A stretch of 64,000 nucleotides of DNA from Anaerobacillus arseniciselenatis (lineage in GTDB: Bacteria; Bacillota; Bacilli; Bacillales; Anaerobacillaceae), in contig NZ_MLQQ01000018.1 of the NCBI RefSeq assembly GCF_001865995.1, positions 124,001 to 188,000 of the forward strand, given 5' to 3'. Made by a program: the position numbers and the translations under genes. Positions 55,055-62,762 of the stretch are shown here, piece after piece; position 1 is the stretch's first letter, and each line of letters opens with the position of its first letter. The notes beneath the pieces were generated by a model. That model was not told the origin of the DNA. It saw only the letters and a program-made list of their open reading frames with translations, and searched no databases.

Positions 55055-56674
55055 ATGAGACCGATAATAGAAACAGAAGTGGTCGTAATTGGTGGGGGAG
55101 TTACAGGAGTAGGTGTGCTTCGCGATTTAACATTACGCGGAATTAAAGCGGTATTAGTGGAACAGAGAGATTTCGTTCACGGAACTTCGTCAAGAAACCA
55201 CGGGCTACTTCATTCGGGTGCCCGATATGCCGTTCGAGACGAAGAAGCAGCGATCGAAAGTTATCGTGAAAATTTAATTTTGAAAAAAACGGTTCCAGGA
55301 TCAGTGGAAGCTACTGGAGGGGTTTTTGCAAAAGTACCTGAAGATGAGGATGATTATGTCGCAAAATGGGTAAAAGCTTGCGCAAAGGTAGGAATACCGA
55401 CGAAAGAAATCCCCGTTGCAGAAGCAATCAAACAAGAACCTTATTTAAATAAACGAGTTCAGGCCGTTTACCACGTGCCGGATGGAGCGGTTGATCCTTT
55501 TACTTTAGCAATAGATGTTGCTGCTGATGCTATTACGAGAGGTGCGAAAGTACTTACGTATAGTGAAGTTGTCGCCATCAACAAACAAGGAAGTACGGTC
55601 TCAAGTGTGACCGTAAGTAATCGTTATACTGGTGAAAAAACTGATATTCATACAAAACTCGTCATTAATGCGGCAGGCCCATGGGGATCACATGTAGCGA
55701 CACTCGCTGAAGTCCCTTTAAAGTTAATCAACAACAAAGGATTGCTTACAGTTATGAACCACCGCATTAATAAACAAGTAATCAACCGCTTGCGGATGCC
55801 GGGAGATGCGGATATATTCGTGCCTGCTCATAATGTAACGATTTTTGGTACGACAGGAAGAAATGTTGAAAGTCCTGAAGATTTTTCGTTGGATCGTGAA
55901 GAATTAGAGCAAATGTTAAAAGAAGGCGAAGCACTCGTTCCAGGGGTGACGGAAATGAGAATGATCCGTGCCTTTACCGGAAGCAGACCGCTTTATCAAG
56001 ATACAGATGATTCTGATAGTAGCGGTAGAAATGTAACACGAGGCTTGGCGTTGCTAGATCATAGTACAAGAGATGGACTTGAAGGCTTTATTACGATTAC
56101 CGGCGGGAAATTAACGACGTTTCGCTATATGGCTGAAAAAACAGTGGATCTCGTTTGCGAAAAGTTCGGTGTCAATGTTGCATGTACAACACATGAAGAA
56201 CAAGTGGCTCATCGAGACGCAAAACAATTTTTTAAAGAAACGGATATTGCACCTGCAGCAAAAACGAAGTTATTTCATTGGGCGGGTAAAAACGCTAAGG
56301 AGATTGAAACTTCTTTAAATAATGAAACAGAAGACAAAATTGTCGTTTGTGAGTGTGAACAAATTACATGGGCAGAAATTAAAGCAGCAATGCCAGAAGG
56401 TCGATTTAACCTTACAGACATTCGTCGTCGCACGAGGCTTGGAATGGGACCTTGTCAAGGGACATTTTGTAATCAGCGTGTTGCCGCTCTAGCTGTTGAA
56501 AAAGGGATAGCAACTCAAGAAGAAGCCGACTGGGCGTTAAAAGATGCTGTCACTAATCGAGTTAAAGGAATGGGAGTCGTCGCGACAGGTGAAACGAGTA
56601 AACAATTACAAATGATGGAGACGATTTACAAAGTGTCTCTAGGATTAAATGAGGAGGGAAAGTCAAATGTATGA
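55055..56674 (+). CDS. glpA: Anaerobic glycerol-3-phosphate dehydrogenase subunit A
   Basis: The 539-residue FAD subunit oxidises sn-glycerol 3-phosphate to dihydroxyacetone phosphate. The N-terminal FAD motif is VVVIGGGVTGVGVLRDL with RNHGLLHSGARYAV; the middle has INAAGPWG and TITGGKLTTFRYMAE. The C terminus carries the BFD-like 2Fe-2S motif VVCECEQ ... GMGPCQGTFC, which separates GlpA from aerobic GlpD. AGGAGGAG precedes the ATG. First gene of glpABC; overlaps glpB by 8 nt. Confidence 0.95.
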   Translation: MRPIIETEVVVIGGGVTGVGVLRDLTLRGIKAVLVEQRDFVHGTSSRNHGLLHSGARYAVRDEEAAIESYRENLILKKTVPGSVEATGGVFAKVPEDEDDYVAKWVKACAKVGIPTKEIPVAEAIKQEPYLNKRVQAVYHVPDGAVDPFTLAIDVAADAITRGAKVLTYSEVVAINKQGSTVSSVTVSNRYTGEKTDIHTKLVINAAGPWGSHVATLAEVPLKLINNKGLLTVMNHRINKQVINRLRMPGDADIFVPAHNVTIFGTTGRNVESPEDFSLDREELEQMLKEGEALVPGVTEMRMIRAFTGSRPLYQDTDDSDSSGRNVTRGLALLDHSTRDGLEGFITITGGKLTTFRYMAEKTVDLVCEKFGVNVACTTHEEQVAHRDAKQFFKETDIAPAAKTKLFHWAGKNAKEIETSLNNETEDKIVVCECEQITWAEIKAAMPEGRFNLTDIRRRTRLGMGPCQGTFCNQRVAALAVEKGIATQEEADWALKDAVTNRVKGMGVVATGETSKQLQMMETIYKVSLGLNEEGKSNV

Positions 56675-57812
56675 TGTAATCGTTGTTGGTCAAGGGTTAA
56701 CCGGATTACTTTCAGCCATTGTTGCAAGAAAGCAAAACAAAAAAGTCGCACTTGTTGCTAAAGGAACGGGAAAAATGCTTCAATCAACAGGGTTAATGGA
56801 TTTAGTTCCTGGATCGAACAAAGATTTTTCACAATGGATGGAGTTGTATGGTTTATCAAACCGCGAAAAAATTACTGTGAAAGACGCTATTAACGAGTTT
56901 AAAAGGTTAACAGAGAAGATCGGTTACGAATACGTTGGCGATGTTGACAAACTAGCTAATGTCGTCACTAGTAGTGGCCATTTGAAAAGTACCGCGCTTT
57001 ATCCGAAAACGATCACTCCTATTCCAGAAAAAGGACGCATCGTTATCGTTGGATTTAATGAAATTGTCGATTTCCAACCTGAATTTTTAAAAGGTAATTT
57101 ACAAAAAGAACGACCAAATTTACAGATCAAAACGATGAGCGTTAGTCTCGGTAAAGATTCACAACGGACATTGACGCAATTAGACGCTGCTCGAGTGTTA
57201 GATGAAAAAGACAATCGTGAGCAAATTTTAAGACAAATAAAAGAGAAAATGAAGACTGAATTTACTGATGGCGTTGACTTATTCATTTTCCCTGCTGCAT
57301 TAGGGGTTCAACAGTGGGAAAAAGTGCATTCGCAATTCTGTTCTGAATTAAAGGCAATGGTTACTGAAGCACCGGGGCTGCCACCGAATGCAACGGCGAT
57401 ACGACTTCACGAACGATTACGAAAAGAGGCAATAAAACTTGGCGTTCGTTTTTATACAGATACAGAAGTGAACGGCTTTTCAAAAAAGGGAACCATCAAT
57501 GAAATCACGATTAAAATGAATAACCGCAACGCAAAACTAGAGTCGCAGCACCTATTGATTTGCACTGGGGGCATTCTCGGTGGAGGTCTCGAACAAACCG
57601 CTAAAGGACTTAAAGAGACGACACTACAGCTTTCTGTTAATAAAGAAGGGGCTTATGTTGATCTCCCTGATCATGTGTATCCAGTCGGCGCTAGCCTTGG
57701 TACAAACGTCATCCATTACGGCATTACCGGGGGCATTTATTCTGTGGTTTCGAGTTATTTAACGAATTTGCAAATAGAGCGGTCAGACATGAGGGGGTTA
57801 CAACGTGCATGA
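56667..57812 (+). CDS. glpB: Anaerobic glycerol-3-phosphate dehydrogenase subunit B
   Basis: The 381-residue flavoprotein subunit begins MYDVIVVGQGLTGLLSAIVA and ends with YPVGASLGTNVIHYGITGGI. GlpB links GlpA to the FeS membrane subunit GlpC. The ATG at 56667 (AGGAGGG, 8 nt spacing) overlaps the glpA stop in ATGTATGA. The gene overlaps glpC by 8 nt in the same way, so the three are translationally coupled. Confidence 0.93.
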   Translation: MYDVIVVGQGLTGLLSAIVARKQNKKVALVAKGTGKMLQSTGLMDLVPGSNKDFSQWMELYGLSNREKITVKDAINEFKRLTEKIGYEYVGDVDKLANVVTSSGHLKSTALYPKTITPIPEKGRIVIVGFNEIVDFQPEFLKGNLQKERPNLQIKTMSVSLGKDSQRTLTQLDAARVLDEKDNREQILRQIKEKMKTEFTDGVDLFIFPAALGVQQWEKVHSQFCSELKAMVTEAPGLPPNATAIRLHERLRKEAIKLGVRFYTDTEVNGFSKKGTINEITIKMNNRNAKLESQHLLICTGGILGGGLEQTAKGLKETTLQLSVNKEGAYVDLPDHVYPVGASLGTNVIHYGITGGIYSVVSSYLTNLQIERSDMRGLQRA

Positions 57813-59022
57813 GTTAAGCTTTCATGAAACGACTTTCGAAAAGTGCTTAAAATGTAATGCTTGTACCGTAAACTGTCCGATTTCTAACGTCAGTTTCGAT
57901 TTTGGTGGACCGAAACATTTAGGACCCGAACTAAAGCGAATGATGGATCATCAAGAGGTGATTGATGACGCGCGGATTGAACTATGTACATTGTGCGGTA
58001 CGTGCGATGCCAGTTGTCCGGAAAATGTTCACGTCTCTACGCTAACTTCTTACGCAAAAGCGATCCATGCTGAAGAAAATGGTACCAAATTTCGCGATCT
58101 TATATTAAGCAATGCCGAATTGGTTGGTAAGTTGGCCTCCACTTTCGCACCGATTACGAATATGACGATGAAGGTAAAGCCCGTTCGAAAAGCGATGCAA
58201 AAAGTGCTTGGCATTCATGCAGATCGTCAATTTCCAACATACGAATTTAGCAATTTTAAACGCCGTTATAATAAAAAGCATGCGACAACCGAGAAAAAAG
58301 TTGCGTATTTTACCGGGTGTTATGCAACATATAACGCACCTGATGTGGCGGACTCTTTTATTAAAGTAATGGAATATAACGGAATAGACGTTGCCATTCC
58401 AGAGCAAAAATGTTGTGGCGTTCCGATGTTTGCGAACGGTCAAATGAAACAAGGATTGAAGAACGCACAATTTAATACGAACAGTTTATTAGAGTATACA
58501 CGTCAAGGTTACGATATCGTTATGACTTGTACTAGTTGTACATCCGCATTTAAAAAAGAGTATGCCTCTTATTTAAAAACAGAAGAGGCAGAAGAACTTG
58601 CCCAACATATTTATGATGCCGATGAGTATTTACGCATCCTTCATGAAGAAGGTGTGCTAAATACAAACTTTGCAACAATCAACGCTAAGGTAGGTTATTA
58701 TGCGCCATGCCATATGAAAGGTCAAGGGATCGGAAATCCAGCCATGGATATTTTAGAACTTATTCCAGGATTTGAAATTCAAGATATGGCAGCTAGTTGT
58801 TGCGGACAATGCGGTACTTTTGGATTTAAAGAAGAAAAGTACCCTTATTCCTTAGAACTAGGCAAAGGGTTGGCGACTGTAGTAGAAGAACTCGACGCAG
58901 ATTACACAGTGACTGAGTGCGGAATGTGTAAAAACCAACTGGATCAGCTAACGAACAAACAAGTAAAGCACCCAATGCAAATTTTAAAAACCGCCTACGA
59001 AAAAGTACCCGTCACTTCTTAG
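57805..59022 (+). CDS. glpC: Anaerobic glycerol-3-phosphate dehydrogenase subunit C
   Basis: The 405-residue subunit carries two 4Fe-4S ferredoxin motifs (CLKCNACTVNCP and CTLCGTCDASCP) and two CCG heterodisulfide-reductase-type domains (CCGVPMFAN; CCGQCGTFG). It passes electrons to menaquinone at the membrane. The GTG start lies after GAGGGGG and overlaps the glpB stop. Presence of GlpABC implies growth on glycerol 3-phosphate without oxygen, with fumarate, nitrate or other acceptors. Confidence 0.94.
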   Translation: MHELSFHETTFEKCLKCNACTVNCPISNVSFDFGGPKHLGPELKRMMDHQEVIDDARIELCTLCGTCDASCPENVHVSTLTSYAKAIHAEENGTKFRDLILSNAELVGKLASTFAPITNMTMKVKPVRKAMQKVLGIHADRQFPTYEFSNFKRRYNKKHATTEKKVAYFTGCYATYNAPDVADSFIKVMEYNGIDVAIPEQKCCGVPMFANGQMKQGLKNAQFNTNSLLEYTRQGYDIVMTCTSCTSAFKKEYASYLKTEEAEELAQHIYDADEYLRILHEEGVLNTNFATINAKVGYYAPCHMKGQGIGNPAMDILELIPGFEIQDMAASCCGQCGTFGFKEEKYPYSLELGKGLATVVEELDADYTVTECGMCKNQLDQLTNKQVKHPMQILKTAYEKVPVTS

Positions 59023-59055
59023 GCATGTGAATATTTCACATGGTGTCAGACACCA

Positions 59056-59132
59056 GAGAAAGTTCACTTTTAACAACATAAATGTAAAAGGAGTTGCGAA
59101 CAAATACTCCACTAAAAAAAGTGAACTTTCCT
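59056..59132. repeat. Palindromic element downstream of glpC
   Basis: GAAAGTTCACTTTT and AAAAAAGTGAACTTTC are inverted repeats around an inner AGGAGTTGCGAACAAATACTCC hairpin (longer sequence split). It is preceded by CATGTGAA-TAT-TTCACATG and GGTGTCAGACACC at 59025-59053. A sequence related to the palindrome at 33089 follows at 59147-59207. Confidence 0.55.
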
Positions 59133-59220
59133 GTAGCAACCTATTTGCGGGGTGAACAGCCCTCGTGGACAATTTGCCAATTTGTCTTTCTGGGGTGGAC
59201 ACTTTAATACTATAATAAAA

Positions 59221-59280
59221 CAGACCAGCCCGAATGAAAGGAAGGAGAGTCCTTTCATTCGGGCTTTTCCGTTCGGTCTG
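59221..59280 (+). terminator. Strong terminator after glpABC
   Basis: CAGACC ... GGTCTG closes a stem; inside, AGCCCGAATGAAAGGA pairs with TCCTTTCATTCGGGCT, with TTTTCC after it. A smaller hairpin GCGTTCGCCAATTGGCGAGC with T5 follows at 59424-59449. Confidence 0.8.
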
Positions 59281-59594
59281 TGTTTAATGCTCAAACCTAC
59301 ACCAAAAACATCAAAAGGAGATCAGGGGGGCAACCCCTTAATCTAATTATAAATAGTTAGTTTTTGGAAGTAAATAGACGTACGTTGATTTCGGAATGTA
59401 TTAATAAATTTTATCATCCTTAAGCGTTCGCCAATTGGCGAGCTTTTTATATTTCTTAAAAAACTAAAACGGAGCTTCTTTTTGAGTAAATATTTTGAAA
59501 CTAAATGAGCATTAATTCGTATATAGAAATAAGAGAATAGTTTTAAACTCATTGTTATCCAATCTAAATAAAAACGTCAGAAAGGAGGAACAAA

Positions 59595-60047
59595 ATGTCT
59601 ACAATCGTAAAGAGTAGTATATACGGGACAGCCGTTCTCTTCAGCCTTGCGATCTATTTATTATTTGTCAGGCCGATAAATTTTGCAGATACCATCCAAC
59701 AACCATTTGTTGTTCATATCGTTATTTTTGTAGCACTCTTACTATTTCCATTATTAATTGCGTGGTTGTTTATCACTAGAGGAAAATCAGCTTTTTTTAT
59801 CGCAGTTCCTTTTTATCTCATTGGCTTATTTTTCTTATATCGTGGATTTTATATGGAGAATCAATTTTCGATCCTTGATTATTTATTTATAGAAATTCAA
59901 CAAATGGATAGAACGACCACACCAGCAAAGGAAGCAGCTTCATTTATAGGGCTAGAAAGCTTTTTTCTTTACATTATCATTAGTGAGTTCGGAATTTTAC
60001 TAGCTTATTTCTTAAAGCGGAGAAAAGGGAAAACCTCAATTTGCTAG
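59595..60047 (+). CDS. Integral membrane protein of unknown function
   Basis: The 150-residue protein has four hydrophobic segments (about 9-26, 36-60, 64-84 and 118-140) and an amphipathic loop before the last. No family recognised. AAAGGAGG is 6 nt before the ATG. It is monocistronic. Confidence 0.7.
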   Translation: MSTIVKSSIYGTAVLFSLAIYLLFVRPINFADTIQQPFVVHIVIFVALLLFPLLIAWLFITRGKSAFFIAVPFYLIGLFFLYRGFYMENQFSILDYLFIEIQQMDRTTTPAKEAASFIGLESFFLYIIISEFGILLAYFLKRRKGKTSIC

Positions 60048-60108
60048 ATGTGTGTAGATAGAGAAGAATTGCTTGCTACTTCGAATAGACTCTAGTGTCA
60101 TGCCTTCA

Positions 60109-60143
60109 CAAAAAAAAGGCCACTCATTGTGAAGTGAGTGGCC
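60109..60143 (-). terminator. Intrinsic terminator of the YjcZ-type gene
   Basis: On the minus strand GGCCACTCAC, TTCACAA-type loop, GTGAGTGGCC-type arm, then T8. Confidence 0.85.
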
Positions 60144-60159
60144 GTCTCTTTATTAAATT

Positions 60160-60234
60160 TTAGGCAACATACGCAGAACCAACAATCACTAACAGAATGA
60201 ACAACACAACGATTATCGTAAAGCTGTTATGCAT
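60160..60234 (-). CDS. YjcZ-family sporulation micropeptide
   Basis: A 24-codon minus-strand gene starts with ATG behind AAGGGGGTG and encodes MHNSFTIIVVLFILLVIVG, SAYVA. The hydrophobic F-x-I-I-V-V-L-F-I-L-L-x-I-V-G core is the hallmark of YjcZ/SscA-type small sporulation membrane proteins of Bacillales, usually found in the spore or forespore membrane. A strong terminator sits 17 nt downstream, which supports a real transcript. The N-terminal glycine-rich tract of larger family members is missing. Confidence 0.8.
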   Translation of the reverse strand: MHNSFTIIVVLFILLVIVGSAYVA

Positions 60235-60364
60235 TCAATAACACCCCCTTAAGTGTGTCACAGTAATACCCTATGTAAAGAGAGCACATTTGAGTGGGCA
60301 CTTACCTATTATTTTGCTAATTAGTGAATTCGCCTAGTGAGGAATTATACAAAAGTAGGGTGTA

Positions 60365-60754
60365 TCAGTTTTTATCTTCCTCTTTCAAAAACCATAACGG
60401 CTCTTTATTATCGACCTCACCATTGTAGTTGATCAATATTTCCTGTCCTGCTTTAATATCGGTATATGCGTAGTATTTAAATGTATGATTTTCAAAGTGA
60501 ATATCGTATGTTGCGTTAGGCTCGTAAGAATGGTTAAAAAGCATTCCATAGCCTAAAACGACTGCAGAATGATTTTTACCATATTCGTACACATAATCAG
60601 CAAGGGTCGTTTCATCTATCAATATTTGCTCAATATTTGGGTAAGGAATTACCGGTGCTTCGTGGATTAGCTCGCCCTTTTTTATATCTCGTGTTGCAAA
60701 TACTCCTCTATTAAACTCCCCATCACCTAAAGGAGACTTTTTAACTTCTATCAT
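60365..60754 (-). CDS. SET domain protein
   Basis: The 129-residue protein is a stand-alone SET domain: RGVFATRDIKKGELIHEAP at the start, the FNHSYEPNATYDI pseudoknot strand with N-H-S, and KAGQEILINYNG. SET proteins methylate lysine; bacterial short ones have unknown targets. It lacks the post-SET cysteines. GAAGGTG stands 7 nt from the ATG on the minus strand. Confidence 0.88.
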   Translation of the reverse strand: MIEVKKSPLGDGEFNRGVFATRDIKKGELIHEAPVIPYPNIEQILIDETTLADYVYEYGKNHSAVVLGYGMLFNHSYEPNATYDIHFENHTFKYYAYTDIKAGQEILINYNGEVDNKEPLWFLKEEDKN

Positions 60755-61041
60755 AGGTTAACACCTTCACATTCTTTTATATTTCGTTGAAACCTCTTTT
60801 TAAGATTTAATTATAACGTAAGCTATGATCATTATCTAGGAAGGGCTGAAAATCTTTTACATAAAATATTTTGCAGGAAACGGTAACCTCTTTTTAGAAG
60901 TAATAAATGCATGTATTTTTCCGCAAGCGTTCGATAAAAATAAGGTCGAACTTATGATTGGGAATGTTCGCCAATTTTCCTTACATCATCAGTACACTTT
61001 TGACAAATAATGTTTTTTAACGATCGAGTTTAAGGAGAGAT

Positions 61042-61767
61042 ATGATGCCGTTCGAAAAAAAAGCAATTATCGGAATTTCAAGTTCCGTTGAAAACCATAA
61101 TAATATTCCTAGTGTACATGTTCACGAAAAGTATGTTCAGGCGGTTCTTAATGGTGGAGGGATCCCAGTCGTAATTCCCATTGGTCCAACAGAGATGGCC
61201 AAAGCATGGGTTTCGATGTGTGACGGACTTATTTTAAGTAGTGGCGAGGATATTGACCCTGCTTCATTTCAAGCGAATCCAATACCACTAATACAAAAAA
61301 CAAACCAAAAACGTGACAAGATTGAAATTGAACTTATTCACAATGCAATTAAACTACAAAAGCCAATTTTAGCAATTTGTAGAGGGATTACGATGCTAAA
61401 TGCTGCGTTAGGTGGAACAGTCGTTCAAGATATTTGTACTACTGTTTCGAATCCGATCAATCACTACCAGCAAGCCGAAAGACCAGAAGCGACACATGAT
61501 ATTATCATTGATACTACAAGTCGCCTATATCAAATATTTCAAAAGCAAAAAATTCGCGTCAATAGTATGCATCATCAAGCTATCGAAATGCTAGCGCCTA
61601 ATATAAAAGTAGTAGCGACCGCTCCGGACGGTGTAGTTGAAGCAGTCGAAGGAATTAATGACACGCCTATATTATGGGGGATCCAATGGCATCCTGAAGA
61701 AATGGCGGTAGAAGATCCGAGTATGAACGAATTGTTTAAACAATTTATTGCTGAGTGTAATAAATAA
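61042..61767 (+). CDS. Gamma-glutamyl-gamma-aminobutyrate hydrolase family protein (peptidase C26)
   Basis: The 241-residue class I glutamine amidotransferase-like hydrolase has nucleophile C113 in AICRGITMLNAALGGT and the catalytic His in GIQWHPEEM. It resembles PuuD, which releases glutamate from gamma-glutamyl-GABA. AAGGAGA precedes two adjacent ATG codons (61042, 61045). The next gene, 38 nt downstream, is a gamma-glutamylcyclotransferase-like protein, so both may act on gamma-glutamyl compounds. Confidence 0.92.
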   Translation: MMPFEKKAIIGISSSVENHNNIPSVHVHEKYVQAVLNGGGIPVVIPIGPTEMAKAWVSMCDGLILSSGEDIDPASFQANPIPLIQKTNQKRDKIEIELIHNAIKLQKPILAICRGITMLNAALGGTVVQDICTTVSNPINHYQQAERPEATHDIIIDTTSRLYQIFQKQKIRVNSMHHQAIEMLAPNIKVVATAPDGVVEAVEGINDTPILWGIQWHPEEMAVEDPSMNELFKQFIAECNK

Positions 61768-61805
61768 TTTAAGAAAGTGTTTGATAAGGATGTGACAACA
61801 AAAAA

Positions 61806-62426
61806 ATGAATGAAAACAATTATGTTTGGTATGCAAGTTACGGGTCAAATTTAAGTAAAGACCGATTTTTATGCTATATAAGAGGCGGCAAACCCGAAGG
61901 ATCTGAAAAAGAAGAAGTCGGTTGTAGAGATCAATCATTACCTCTAAAAGAAGAAACATTCGTCATGAATTTTCCATTATACTTTGCAAAAAATTCCGAT
62001 CGGTGGCAACAACAAGGAGTCGCTTTTATTGGTCTTACCAAAGACCAAAACGAAGTAACGTATAGCAGAAAATATTTAATTACAAAAGAACAATTTTTAG
62101 ATGTTGTCAAACAAGAAAATAATGGTGTTGAGCTTGATATTGATTTAGAAAAAGTAAAAAAAGAAGTGTACTTAACTCTTCGAGACTCGTGGTACGGGAC
62201 GATTTTATTTTTAGGAGAAGCGGAAGGGGCGTCGATATTTACGTTTACGGCTGATTGGGATTTAGACGTGCCGTTTAATAAGCCGTCCGAGCAATATTTA
62301 AGTATGATCATCGAAGGTCTCAAACGATACGTAAACCTTAACAGTCATGATATTATCAATTATTTATCGACAAAACCCGGAGTAATAGATAATTATTGTA
62401 AAGAAGAAATTGAAAAATTAATCTAA
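61806..62426 (+). CDS. Gamma-glutamylcyclotransferase-like (GGCT-fold) protein
   Basis: The 206-residue protein starts NNYVWYASYGSNLSKDRFLC; the Y-G-S-N motif is the substrate loop of the GGCT/BtrG fold. The middle has FPLYFAKNSDRWQQQGVAFI, as in GGCT-like proteins with a histone-lysine-like insertion. I cannot point with confidence to the catalytic glutamate. The ribosome site is weak (AAGGATGTGA). Likely co-transcribed with the C26 hydrolase gene. Confidence 0.75.
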   Translation: MNENNYVWYASYGSNLSKDRFLCYIRGGKPEGSEKEEVGCRDQSLPLKEETFVMNFPLYFAKNSDRWQQQGVAFIGLTKDQNEVTYSRKYLITKEQFLDVVKQENNGVELDIDLEKVKKEVYLTLRDSWYGTILFLGEAEGASIFTFTADWDLDVPFNKPSEQYLSMIIEGLKRYVNLNSHDIINYLSTKPGVIDNYCKEEIEKLI

Positions 62427-62435
62427 TCGTGTGAT

Positions 62436-62462
62436 AGGTGATCAATTACGATCACCTTTTTG
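62436..62462 (+). terminator. Intrinsic terminator after the C26/GGCT pair
   Basis: AGGTGATC and GATCACCT pair around AATTAC with T5 following. Confidence 0.85.
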
Positions 62463-62486
62463 CTTATAACAAATTATGTATTTCTA

Positions 62487-62580
62487 TGTAAATACATTTG
62501 CTGACCGAGATTATTGAACGAGCCTCTAAAATTCGATAGAAGTTTACAGCGAAGTGAGAGAACTCGGTCAGCATTTACAT
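62487..62580 (+). repeat. Family B palindromic repeat, copy 5
   Basis: Arms TGTAAATACATTTGCTGACC and GGTCAGCATTTACA pair; core GAACGAGCCTCTAAAATTCG. The flank ATGGTGACGATCCCTGTCAT, GAGCATTTTGTATGAAAAT follows to 62622. Confidence 0.8.
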
Positions 62581-62762
62581 GCTAAATGGTGACGATCCCT
62601 GTCATGAGCATTTTGTATGAAAATAAAATGACGGTCGACTTTATCGAAATGATAATAATATTAAAATTAGTTTTATTGTTCACATTGTGTTCATTTAACC
62701 GTGATAAAATAACAAAGTATAATACGAATAGGTTTTTTTAGATCTGAGGAGGAAAATAAGAA

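Noticed and set aside
59025-59043. CATGTGAA-TAT-TTCACATG palindrome as a Rex operator
   Set aside because: The spacer is 3 nt instead of 4, and it lies after glpC and before a terminator, with no promoter to control.
59152-59346. ORFs across the region after glpC
   Set aside because: They are made of hairpins and the glpABC terminator, so they are not coding.
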